From Sphingomonadales bacterium EhC05 (lineage in GTDB: Bacteria > Pseudomonadota > Alphaproteobacteria > Sphingomonadales > Sphingomonadaceae), in the NCBI GenBank assembly GCA_001650955.1, contig LXYP01000006.1, forward strand, positions 169,244 to 233,243: a DNA stretch of 64,000 nt. The letters are read 5' to 3'. The translations under genes and the position numbers were made by a program. Of this stretch, positions 44,908-51,667 are shown piece by piece; position 1 is the stretch's first letter; each line of letters begins with the position of its first letter. The notes under the pieces are model-generated. The model had not been told where the DNA came from and did no database searches. It saw nothing but the letters and a program-made list of their open reading frames with translations.

Positions 44908-45432
44908 ATGATGAACGAAGAACGCAAAATTTTGGTCGAAGAAGTCGATTCGGTGGAAAAGCCGCCACTGGCGAAAGTCGAAGATGCTGTCGAAGACAAG
45001 CCCCAGCGCGTGGTCGCGCCATCGCCCTATGAAGCGGAAAGCGATGCGGCCAAGCTCGATCGCAAGAAAGACTATCTCGAGGGCTTTCTCGCACAGGCGC
45101 CAACCGAAACGCCTGCGGGCGAAGCGGGCGGCGATCTTTATGAAGCGGTGGTCGACACGTTGAAATCCATCTATGATCCCGAAATTCCGGTGAATATCTA
45201 TGACCTTGGGCTGATCTATGGTGTGGAAATCACAGCCGAGAATCACGCCATCGTCAACATGACCCTGACGACGCCCCATTGCCCGGTCGCCGAATCCATG
45301 CCCGGTGAAATCGAATTGCAGGTCGGCAGCGTGCCTGGCGTCGGCCATGCCGAGGTCAATCTCGTCTGGGACCCGCCGTGGGATCCCCAGAAGATGAGCG
45401 ACGAGGCCAAGCTTGAACTGGGGATGCTTTGA
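44908..45432 (+). CDS. sufT: SUF-associated protein SufT (MIP18/DUF59)
   Basis: The 174-residue protein has a variable acidic N-terminal ~75 residues and a DUF59/MIP18 domain: DTLKSIYDPEIPVNIYDLGLIYGVEI, MTLTTPHCPVAESMPGEIE and VNLVWDPPWDPQKMSDEAKLELGML. SufT-type proteins take part in Fe-S cluster maturation or delivery. The conserved Cys in PHCP is present. It starts six bases after sufS and overlaps the GNAT gene (TTGA at 45429-45432). Confidence 0.9.
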   Translation: MMNEERKILVEEVDSVEKPPLAKVEDAVEDKPQRVVAPSPYEAESDAAKLDRKKDYLEGFLAQAPTETPAGEAGGDLYEAVVDTLKSIYDPEIPVNIYDLGLIYGVEITAENHAIVNMTLTTPHCPVAESMPGEIELQVGSVPGVGHAEVNLVWDPPWDPQKMSDEAKLELGML

Positions 45433-45929
45433 ACGATAGCACTATCCTTTCCGCGACCATTGTTCGTGCCGATTATGACGATCCGAAGCACGCGGCGGAT
45501 ATCGTGACGATGCTGCGCAGCTATGCGGTCGACCCGATGGGCGGTGGCGAAGACCTGCCGGCAGAGGTTCAGGCTGCACTTGTGCCTGGACTGCGGGCGA
45601 CTGCTGCGGCATCCTCGCTGCTCGCCTATATCGGTGACGAGCCGGTCGGGCTGGCCAATTTAATGACGACATTCTCGTCTTTCGGCGGCAAGCCGCTGCT
45701 CAATATTCACGATATCGTGGTGTCCAAAGTGCATCGCGCTGCGGGCATTGGCCGCCAATTGTTCGACGAAATACACAATATCGCGCATGAGATAGGCGCC
45801 TGCAAGGTGACGCTGGAAGTGCTCGAAGGAAATACGCCCGCCAAGGCGCTCTATGCGTCGCTTGGCTATGGCGATTATATGCTCGATCCCGAAATGGGCA
45901 AGGCATTGTTTTGGCAGAAAAGGCTATAG
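45429..45929 (+). CDS. GNAT family N-acetyltransferase within the suf operon
   Basis: A 166-residue acetyltransferase. GLANLMTTFSSFGGKPLLNIHDIVVSKVHRAAGIGRQLFDEIHNIA holds the acetyl-CoA loop (R-A-A-G-I-G-R), and VTLEVLEGNTPAKALYASLGYGDY the motif B end. The start is TTG at 45429, overlapping the sufT stop. It lies between sufT and sufA, so it is co-transcribed with Fe-S assembly genes, but no Fe-S role is known for the family. The target is unknown. Confidence 0.87.
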   Translation: MNDSTILSATIVRADYDDPKHAADIVTMLRSYAVDPMGGGEDLPAEVQAALVPGLRATAAASSLLAYIGDEPVGLANLMTTFSSFGGKPLLNIHDIVVSKVHRAAGIGRQLFDEIHNIAHEIGACKVTLEVLEGNTPAKALYASLGYGDYMLDPEMGKALFWQKRL

Positions 45930-45931
45930 AT

Positions 45932-46294
45932 ATGACCGAGACGAAAACCAAGACGCGGGTGATCCCGGCCGCGATCATCCTGACGCCGGCCGCGGAGCAA
46001 CGCATTGCGAACCTGATGGCCAAGGCACCCGAAGATGTCATTGGCGTGAAACTATCCACCCCGCGTCGCGGCTGTTCGGGCCTCGCTTATTCGGTCGATT
46101 ATGTCACCGAGGAAACGCCATTTGATGAAAAGATCGTCACCCCCGGCGGGATATTCTATGTCGATGGCCCCAGCGTCCTCTATCTGGTCGGCAGCACGAT
46201 GGACTGGGTTGAAGATGATTTCACCGCCGGCTTTGTGTTCCAGAATCCCAATTCCAAAGGCGATTGCGGCTGCGGGGAAAGCTTCACGGTCTGA
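45932..46294 (+). CDS. sufA: A-type Fe-S carrier SufA
   Basis: The 120-residue HesB/IscA-family protein has the three conserved Cys: one in STPRRGCSGLAY and two in KGDCGCGESF. AIILTPAAEQRIANLMAK and VDGPSVLYLVGSTMDWVEDDFTAGFVFQNPN are family landmarks. It carries clusters from SufBCD to apo-proteins. The ATG at 45932 is two bases after the GNAT stop, with AAGG upstream; an upstream TTG at 45911 is less likely. The stop overlaps the next start (TGATG). Confidence 0.94.
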   Translation: MTETKTKTRVIPAAIILTPAAEQRIANLMAKAPEDVIGVKLSTPRRGCSGLAYSVDYVTEETPFDEKIVTPGGIFYVDGPSVLYLVGSTMDWVEDDFTAGFVFQNPNSKGDCGCGESFTV

Positions 46295-46761
46295 TGCCGC
46301 AGATGGTGCGCCTGACGACGCATATTCCCGCCAGCCCGGACAAGATATGGCAGGAACTGCAGACGTCACGGCTGCTCCAATATGTGGCGCGAGGTCTGGT
46401 GCGATTTGTTCCGGCGGGTGGAAAAGCATTTCCGGACGTCTGGACCGAAGGCAGATATAAGGCGTGGTTGCTGCTGTTCGGATTCTTCCCGATCGGCTGG
46501 CAGGTCATTGGTCTCGAATTCCCGCCTAGCGACGGTCAGCACAAGCGGCTGCGTGACAACGGTTGCGGCTGGTTGATCAGGACATGGGATCATCTGATCA
46601 CCATTGCGCCAGAAGGCGAGGGCACGCGCTTTACGGATGAGGTCAGGATTGATGCAGGCTGGTTCACCGTGCCCGTCACATTATTTGCCCGGGTCTTTTA
46701 CGCCCATCGCCAGCGGCGATGGATCAAGCTGGCGAACAGCGGTTTTGACTATCAGGGATAG
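46294..46761 (+). CDS. SRPBCC-superfamily (START-like) protein
   Basis: The 155-residue protein (MPQMVRLTTHIPASPDKIWQELQTSRLLQYVARGLVRF) follows the pattern of polyketide-cyclase/START-like SRPBCC domains, with a hydrophobic cavity. GWLIRTWDHLITIAPEGEGTRFTDEVRIDAGWFTVPVTLFARVFYAHRQRRW continues the typical strand order. The ligand is unknown. It is the last gene of the suf operon, coupled to sufA through TGATG. No terminator is recognisable in the ~100 bases after it. Confidence 0.8.
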   Translation: MPQMVRLTTHIPASPDKIWQELQTSRLLQYVARGLVRFVPAGGKAFPDVWTEGRYKAWLLLFGFFPIGWQVIGLEFPPSDGQHKRLRDNGCGWLIRTWDHLITIAPEGEGTRFTDEVRIDAGWFTVPVTLFARVFYAHRQRRWIKLANSGFDYQG

Positions 46762-46859
46762 AAGGGCTCCCACGCCATTTGGTTTCAGCACCCCGACGTC
46801 ACCCAAGCCTGTCGCCATCAGCAAGGATCATGATCTGCCCGATCGGTATTTTGCCGCGA

Positions 46860-47720
46860 CTACCCCCGGGGCTTGAACGGCAGATAGAGCTGTTTCCAGA
46901 GACTGTCGGCGATCAGATCATCTGCATCACCGAGGCCGATCCGTTCGACGGTCTCCTGCTCGGGTTCGAGATAGGTCCCGAACAACCGATCCCAGATCAC
47001 CAGACCGCTGCCAAAATTGCTATCCGTTTGGCGTTGCCGGGAACTGTGGTGAATATGGTGACTGTTCGGGGTGATCAAAACGAACCCGAGCGCGCGCGCC
47101 AGGCGTTGGGGCAAGGGCGCGTCAACATGTTCCCAGAAAGCCGCGGCGAGCATCAGTATATCCACCAGAATCACGGCCCACACCGGCAGACCCAGTGCAA
47201 TGACTCCAAATATATAGACGGGCAGGCTGACCAGCAGAATGAGCGGATGTTGCCGGACGCCCAGGGAGATATCGAAATAGGGATCGCTGTGGTGAATACG
47301 ATGAAACCGCCACAATAGCGGGATTTTGTGAAAAGCCCGGTGCAGCCAGTAAACGATCAAAGTACGGCCCAGCAGTGCCGTGACAAGAATCAGCCCAACC
47401 GGTGCCGCGACAATATTGAACAGGCCGACATCATTCTGGCTTGCAAATAGCGCAGCGGAGAGGGTTCCGAACGGAATGAGCAATTCGGCGGCAGCGGTCA
47501 ATATCGCGGTCCCAAAATTGACCGACATTCGGCCGCCGGTCAAAGAAGTCGGCATGCCAAAACCGCGCGACCGAAGTTCCAGGATCGCGAAAAGCATGAA
47601 CAGGACAACAATGACCACGGCCATCCAGTTGAGCAGCTCGGCTGCAAAGCCATTCAAAACCGAATCGATATATGTTCTCCAGCAAAAAATCGAATATCCT
47701 TGATTGTGAAGGACGTTCAA
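46860..47720 (-). CDS. Sterol desaturase / fatty acid hydroxylase family protein
   Basis: A membrane di-iron protein of up to 286 residues. Histidine clusters are LHRAFHKIPLLWRFHRIHHSD and PNSHHIHHSSRQ, giving the HxxxH/HxxHH motifs. Four or more helices precede and surround them. The family hydroxylates or desaturates lipids. The assigned start is a TTG only 52 bases from the start of the divergent 53-residue gene, so a later start (ATG at 47624) may be correct. The neighbour on the other side is the exosortase cluster. Confidence 0.85.
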   Translation of the reverse strand: MNVLHNQGYSIFCWRTYIDSVLNGFAAELLNWMAVVIVVLFMLFAILELRSRGFGMPTSLTGGRMSVNFGTAILTAAAELLIPFGTLSAALFASQNDVGLFNIVAAPVGLILVTALLGRTLIVYWLHRAFHKIPLLWRFHRIHHSDPYFDISLGVRQHPLILLVSLPVYIFGVIALGLPVWAVILVDILMLAAAFWEHVDAPLPQRLARALGFVLITPNSHHIHHSSRQRQTDSNFGSGLVIWDRLFGTYLEPEQETVERIGLGDADDLIADSLWKQLYLPFKPRG

Positions 47721-47772
47721 GGCATCGTTTTTCGTGCGCCAAAATGGCCACGGTGAATTGGAGAGTTATGTT

Positions 47773-47934
47773 ATGAAGTTGAAAATTGCAATGGTCGGAA
47801 CAATGCTCCTGTCCTCGGCACCAGCCTTGGCCGGAATGCCGATCCCTTCTCCTGAAGCCGGCGCGGGTCTTGCTTCGATGGCGATCATTGCGGCAGGATA
47901 TATCTATCTCCGCAAGCGGATTGGCCGCCGCTAG
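47773..47934 (+). CDS. 53-residue candidate exosortase substrate (signal peptide plus sorting signal)
   Basis: The protein has a signal peptide (MKLKIAMVGTMLLSSAPALA, 20 residues, Ala-x-Ala end) followed by PIPSPEAGAGLASM, a hydrophobic helix (AIIAAGYIYL) and the basic end RKRIGRR. This order, a Pro-Glu motif then helix then Arg cluster, is the tripartite pattern of PEP-CTERM-type sorting signals. After signal-peptide cleavage almost nothing but the sorting signal is left. The ATG at 47773 follows GGAGAG. The exosortase gene begins 28 bases downstream. Functional assignment is inference from architecture and neighbours. Confidence 0.75.
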   Translation: MKLKIAMVGTMLLSSAPALAGMPIPSPEAGAGLASMAIIAAGYIYLRKRIGRR

Positions 47935-47962
47935 TTTCAGCGAAATTACGAATAAAAGTCAA

Positions 47963-48790
47963 ATGACTGGGGAATCAGCGGTGAGTGGGCGTTTTGAAGC
48001 TCGTCCGCTCTATGCGGTGTTGTTCGTTACGTTGACTCTCAACAGTTTATCTAGCGGCATTGCTCTGTTCTTTTCAGATAACCAGGCCGAATTCACCGCC
48101 AACCTATTCGGTATAAATGCCATCATCTGGTTCGCATTATTTGCGATTCTCAAACTTGGGCTTGATCGGCAGCAGAGTCGTCCCATCGATCACTATGACG
48201 GGATAGTGATTGGGCTGTCGGTCGCGATCATGTTGTTGCCAGTGAAGGCTTTCTCAATTTTTCTGCTTCCGGTTTTGGCGATCTATATACTTTGGCGCAG
48301 CACGACGGAGACCGACGATCGACGAATGGGAATAGTTGCGCTTGCTTTGTCCGGGCCGGCGTTTTGGGGGCCATCGACTCAAGCATTGTTCGGGCAGGAA
48401 ATCACCAAGATCGAAACTAAATTGTTATCGGCTGTGACAAACTTACGAGCCGAAGGAAATGTCTTTTACAATATCGATGGTGAAACTTTGGTCATTGCCT
48501 CAGGCTGTTCTTCCTTTGCCAATGTTACGCTGGCATTTTTGCTGGTCACCACATTTTGGCAGATGATGGGTTTGAAGAACGACCGTCAGCTCGTCGGCTC
48601 TATCGCGTGCGCAGTTGTGGCCGTTATCATCATCAATTCTGCCCGGCTGGCGGTGCTTGGGTTCTACCCTGAACAATTTGACTTCTGGCACGAGGGTATC
48701 GGACGGACATATTTTATGTGGTCAATGCTGGTCGCGACCGCGCTCATCGCAATGATTGGAGTATCCCGTGCCGCGCCACGTCAAATATAG
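47963..48790 (+). CDS. Exosortase/archaeosortase family protein
   Basis: The 275-residue multi-pass membrane protein has about eight hydrophobic helices. It carries the exosortase catalytic set: Cys182 in IASGCSSFANV, Arg228 in NSARLAVLG and His243 in FWHEGIGRTYFMW. Exosortases are transpeptidase-like enzymes that cleave PEP-CTERM sorting signals in the inner membrane. A GTG at 47981 with GGGGAA before it is an alternative start. The putative substrate gene lies just upstream, and a gene for an anchored partner overlaps the 3' end. The sequence is divergent, and I cannot place it in a named Xrt subtype. Confidence 0.87.
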   Translation: MTGESAVSGRFEARPLYAVLFVTLTLNSLSSGIALFFSDNQAEFTANLFGINAIIWFALFAILKLGLDRQQSRPIDHYDGIVIGLSVAIMLLPVKAFSIFLLPVLAIYILWRSTTETDDRRMGIVALALSGPAFWGPSTQALFGQEITKIETKLLSAVTNLRAEGNVFYNIDGETLVIASGCSSFANVTLAFLLVTTFWQMMGLKNDRQLVGSIACAVVAVIIINSARLAVLGFYPEQFDFWHEGIGRTYFMWSMLVATALIAMIGVSRAAPRQI

Positions 48791-49253
48791 TCTTTTGCTC
48801 TTGCTCTTGGTTCTGCTGACGATTCCTTCCAAGCTTCTCTATCCGCCAACGCCTGCTAATCCTGATGACCAGCGTTTAGCAGGCGAAATCGCGGCGATGC
48901 TTGAATCAAAAGGATTTACGGTTCGTTTTGGAGAAATGGTTCACGTCCCGATAATCGTCGCAAATAAGAGCGGCTGCAATCTGTTGGCAACGCATGTTGG
49001 CGGTGGCGGTTATGCGAATTCACGGTTCAACCTTGAGGCTGAAGATATTGGTGCGACAGAATATTATTATGATGGCCAATTAAATCAGCACTTTCCGCGC
49101 TTTTGGCCGGTGATAGAAGAACGTCTGAACCGATGGCTGAGGCCTCTGGGTCTGAGCTCGCAAATCCACCCGGTCCTCGCTATTGCCGGTCAGGCCAAAT
49201 GCAGCGGCGAAGCGCTGGACTGGAGTGCGTTTCGGCTGCACGAGAAGAGCTGA
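48768..49253 (+). CDS. Membrane-anchored protein of unknown function, exosortase partner
   Basis: The 161-residue protein has one N-terminal hydrophobic segment (YSLLLLLLVLLTIPSKLLY) and then a soluble, probably periplasmic domain: LAGEIAAMLESKGFTVRFGEMVHVPIIVANKSGCNLLATHVGGGGYANSRF and IHPVLAIAGQAKCSGEALDW, with two Cys. I do not recognise it. It is reminiscent of EpsI-type exosortase-associated proteins by position and anchor, but no family motif is seen. The GTG at 48768 follows TTGGAG, and the gene overlaps the exosortase 3' end by 23 bases. Confidence 0.75.
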   Translation: MPRHVKYSLLLLLLVLLTIPSKLLYPPTPANPDDQRLAGEIAAMLESKGFTVRFGEMVHVPIIVANKSGCNLLATHVGGGGYANSRFNLEAEDIGATEYYYDGQLNQHFPRFWPVIEERLNRWLRPLGLSSQIHPVLAIAGQAKCSGEALDWSAFRLHEKS

Positions 49254-49433
49254 GTGGGGTCGCGTGGCCGCGGACCGCGAGCTGTCTAAGCCAATCTTGT
49301 AACCAACCAAAGACAAAGCAGCATCCGGACATGCAGGGCTTAAGGGCGAGTCATAGACACCCAACCGTTGACGTCCGCCCCGTCGGTTGATCGGGAGGCG
49401 CCGTGTTGGAGAGGTGAAGGGTTGCGGGTGATA

Positions 49434-50264
49434 TTATTCAGTGTGTTTTGGTCCCAATGATATCAACCACATATCTGGAACCGCTCCCAGTCGCAGTGGC
49501 AAGATGCTGGTCCCAAGCCCGGCGCTTACAAATATGATTTTCTCACCTTCTTCGATTTTACCACATGCAAAGCGTTCACCATATTCAGACATGGTGGCAA
49601 TCGCACCAATGAACGGCAAGACAATCTGACCACAATGGGTGTGACCAGCAAGAATGAGGCTTGCTTTTGCTGGGAGATCGGGAACGATGTCGGGACTATG
49701 ACTCAGATATACGGGGAATCCCGATAGTTTCTCCATTTTCGATAGAGTGACCGGAACGTCGGCACGATCGGTGAAATCGTCATCAATTCCGCCCAATATC
49801 AGTGGGCCAGCCTGTACGGCTTCATTGGTCAGAACTGTTATTCCCACCTCGATGAGTATTTTGCCAATTGCAGCTGAATTACGCCAATGATCATGGTTGC
49901 CGAGAACCGCAAACACGCCCTGGTCTGCGCGCAAACTTTTTAACGGCGCCAGCGCCTCATTGGCCGTATAGCGTTTTGTTGCCGTGCGCTTGTCGCTGAC
50001 AAAGTCACCTGCGAAAGTGACAATGTCCGGTTCCAATGCGTTGATCTGTTCAACTATGTCTTTCAGGCGCTCCGGTGGCATGTCTGGGCCTGCAACATGA
50101 ATGTCTGAAACTAGTAAAAGCTTGAGTTCGACTTGCCCTTCTGGCCAATTTGAAACCATAACATCGGCCTTCCGAACGAGCGGATCGCTGGTAGCTACAT
50201 AGTACATGTAACCGAACAAGGTGAGACCCATGACTATCGCCAAAAGAAAGAGTTTTTTGATCAT
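49434..50264 (-). CDS. Membrane-anchored metallophosphoesterase
   Basis: The 276-residue protein has an N-terminal helix (LFLLAIVMGLTLFGYMYYV) and a calcineurin-like domain: LLLVSDIHVAG, VTFAGDFVSD, VLGNHDHW and ILAGHTHCGQ supply the binuclear metal ligands. Membrane-linked members of this family include UDP-2,3-diacylglucosamine hydrolases and YaeI-type phosphodiesterases; this protein is of the YaeI type by layout. I start at 50264; a longer frame to 50348 (MLNKVQHDE...) is translated from a repeat and is rejected. An intrinsic terminator lies immediately before the start. Confidence 0.88.
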   Translation of the reverse strand: MIKKLFLLAIVMGLTLFGYMYYVATSDPLVRKADVMVSNWPEGQVELKLLLVSDIHVAGPDMPPERLKDIVEQINALEPDIVTFAGDFVSDKRTATKRYTANEALAPLKSLRADQGVFAVLGNHDHWRNSAAIGKILIEVGITVLTNEAVQAGPLILGGIDDDFTDRADVPVTLSKMEKLSGFPVYLSHSPDIVPDLPAKASLILAGHTHCGQIVLPFIGAIATMSEYGERFACGKIEEGEKIIFVSAGLGTSILPLRLGAVPDMWLISLGPKHTE

Positions 50265-50277
50265 CGTAGCATAATAA

Positions 50278-50313
50278 CAAAAAACCCCAGCGTTTCCACG
50301 CCGGGGTTTCTGT
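50278..50313 (-). terminator. Intrinsic terminator, duplicated copy
   Basis: On the minus strand AAACCCCGGCG pairs with CGCTGGGGTTT around a short loop (one G-T pair) and is followed by TTTTTTGTTA. It is nearly identical to the terminator at 51526. It ends only about 14 bases before the start codon of the metallophosphoesterase gene. Confidence 0.88.
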
Positions 50314-50323
50314 TTTCCTACTT

Positions 50324-50416
50324 CGTCATGCTGAACTTTATTCAGCATCCAGAGACTAGTTAAGCAACCTCTGTTTCCAGTCGCTCTGGGCCCCGGGTCA
50401 AGTCCGGAGTAACGGT
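50324..50416. repeat. Dispersed repeat family B, copy 2
   Basis: The left hairpin is ATGCTGAA ctttat TCAGCAT; the right part is GGGCCCCGGGTCAAGTCCGG. It aligns along its whole length to the copy at 51574-51663, both lying between an etfA 3' end and a terminator. Confidence 0.85.
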
Positions 50417-50420
50417 GTTT

Positions 50421-50495
50421 TAGACCTTTGAAGTCAGCTCTGACACCGAATCAAATAAATCCGCCACGAACCCGATATCGAAAGACTGGGATATC
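50421..50495 (-). pseudogene. Fragment of etfA 3' end (duplicated)
   Basis: Read on the minus strand, 24 codons plus a stop encode SFDIGFVADLFDSVSELTSKV. The end of the intact EtfA is [22 protein letters not shown] count 17 of 24 identical residues. It is followed by a family B repeat and a terminator, as in the real copy. It is a remnant of a duplication. Confidence 0.85.
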
Positions 50496-50686
50496 TACAG
50501 TTTGATTTCATCCTCTCCGTTCTTGAAAATTTTTTTCAGATCGCAGGATGTGTCGTCATAATTGATATTCCAAGGAGAATGATGCTTATATAGTTACGCT
50601 TGCGTCACCGGCGATATCGGAAAGACCAGAAGAGCGGCTAGAATGAACAATCGATGGGCTTTGAAAGCTCCGATAATGTGTTTCAT
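50495..50686 (-). pseudogene. Decayed paralogue of the adjacent TonB-like gene
   Basis: The ATG at 50686 overlaps the stop of the intact TonB-like gene (ATGA). It encodes a signal peptide (MKHIIGAFKAHRLFILAALL...VTQA), then a stop at codon 31. In the same frame after the stop, SPWNINYDDTSCDLKKIF aligns to SPWNLNYTKSSCELRRSF of the intact neighbour. Reading ends at a second stop after 32 codons, where the etfA fragment begins. The remainder of the gene is missing. Confidence 0.8.
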
Positions 50687-51513
50687 CGGGGTACTTGCCA
50701 ACGTGTTCTCGATATCCAAACACCTGAGGTGGATTTGCCATCGCTGTCTACCGCAGGCTTAAAATTTGCGCGGTTTCGGACGTTCAAACAAACCGCCTGA
50801 TCTAATATTTCATGTCCACTTGATGAAATTATGGTGCAATCGGCTACTTTTCCCCGTTCGCTGACATCCACTTTAATCTCTGTTTCTCCCTCGAGCTTCT
50901 CTCTCCTAGCGGCCGGGGGATAGTCATCTGTTGTGACCCAACGGCCAGATTCACCCTTCGGTTCGGGGTGTCGCGTCAAGCTGACAAGCGTATCAAAATC
51001 CATATCAAAGCTCTTGAGCAGCTCGCGTTGGCATGTTTCCAGAGCTTTGCGCGCATCCGCCAAGGACTCCAACTCTAAACTGACCCAAGCTCTTGATCCG
51101 ATTTTTACATCCAGAATATCCGTTTGCCGATCGCTCTTAAGAAACTCTGTTTCGAGGTTATATATGCGCCAGACAGATTTACCATTCTCCTGGCTGGGAT
51201 AGACAGTCGCATGTTTCTTGACCTTCGCGGCAGCGCCCCGAAGTGCGATGTCGGCTTTCCAGTTGATTTGTTTTCCGCCAACTTTGGGCGTGAACAAAAT
51301 GAGTTCAAGCGTACCAAATTTGACTCCTTGAACGATGATGAAGAGAATTTGCGCGTCGCCCGTGCCAAAACTTCGTCGCAACTCGCAAGAAGACTTGGTA
51401 TAATTTAGGTTCCAAGGCGAAGAAGCATCGAGAGGAGTTTGCAGTTCTCGGGCATGAGCATGTGAAGTTGCCGTACCTAACAACAAACAAAATAAGAAAA
51501 ACTTTCGAATCAT
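50683..51513 (-). CDS. Periplasmic protein with TonB C-terminal-like domain
   Basis: The 276-residue protein has a signal peptide (FFLFCLLLGTATSHAHA) and an N-terminal ~150-residue domain of unknown function with SPWNLNYTKSSCELRRSF. The C-terminal TonB-like domain is WVTTDDYPPAARREKLEGETEIKVDVSERGKVADCTIISSSGHEILDQAVCLNVRNRANFKPA. It lacks the usual TonB membrane anchor and Pro-rich span, so it probably is not a classical energy transducer. It lies between two copies of the etfA 3' end. Its AT content looks higher than that of flanking genes. Confidence 0.8.
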   Translation of the reverse strand: MIRKFFLFCLLLGTATSHAHARELQTPLDASSPWNLNYTKSSCELRRSFGTGDAQILFIIVQGVKFGTLELILFTPKVGGKQINWKADIALRGAAAKVKKHATVYPSQENGKSVWRIYNLETEFLKSDRQTDILDVKIGSRAWVSLELESLADARKALETCQRELLKSFDMDFDTLVSLTRHPEPKGESGRWVTTDDYPPAARREKLEGETEIKVDVSERGKVADCTIISSSGHEILDQAVCLNVRNRANFKPAVDSDGKSTSGVWISRTRWQVPR

Positions 51514-51525
51514 TTTGGTCTAGTA

Positions 51526-51565
51526 ACAAAAAACCCCAGCATTTTCACGCTGGGGTTTTATTTTT
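51526..51565 (-). terminator. Intrinsic terminator downstream of etfA
   Basis: On the minus strand AACCCCAGC pairs with GCTGGGGTT around GTGAAAAT and is followed by a T tract. It is about 110 bases beyond the etfA stop and ends only 15-20 bases before the TonB-like start codon, an unusual position. Confidence 0.9.
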
Positions 51566-51573
51566 ATTAGATT

Positions 51574-51663
51574 CGTCATCCTGAACGTGATTCAGGATCC
51601 AGAGCGGCAAACACGATCATCCGTTTTTACGCTCTGGGCCCCGGATCAAGTCCGGGGAGACGG
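51574..51663. repeat. Dispersed repeat family B, copy 3
   Basis: The left hairpin ATCCTGAA cgtga TTCAGGAT differs from copy 2 by a compensating G-C to C-G change. The right arm CCCCGGATCAAGTCCGGGG is a second hairpin. It starts four bases beyond the etfA stop. Confidence 0.85.
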
Positions 51664-51667
51664 TGTT

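Noticed and set aside
50265-50348. N-terminal extension of the metallophosphoesterase (MLNKVQHDE...)
   Set aside because: It is translated from the family B repeat and passes through the terminator; MLNKVQHDE is a typical artefact of such repeats.
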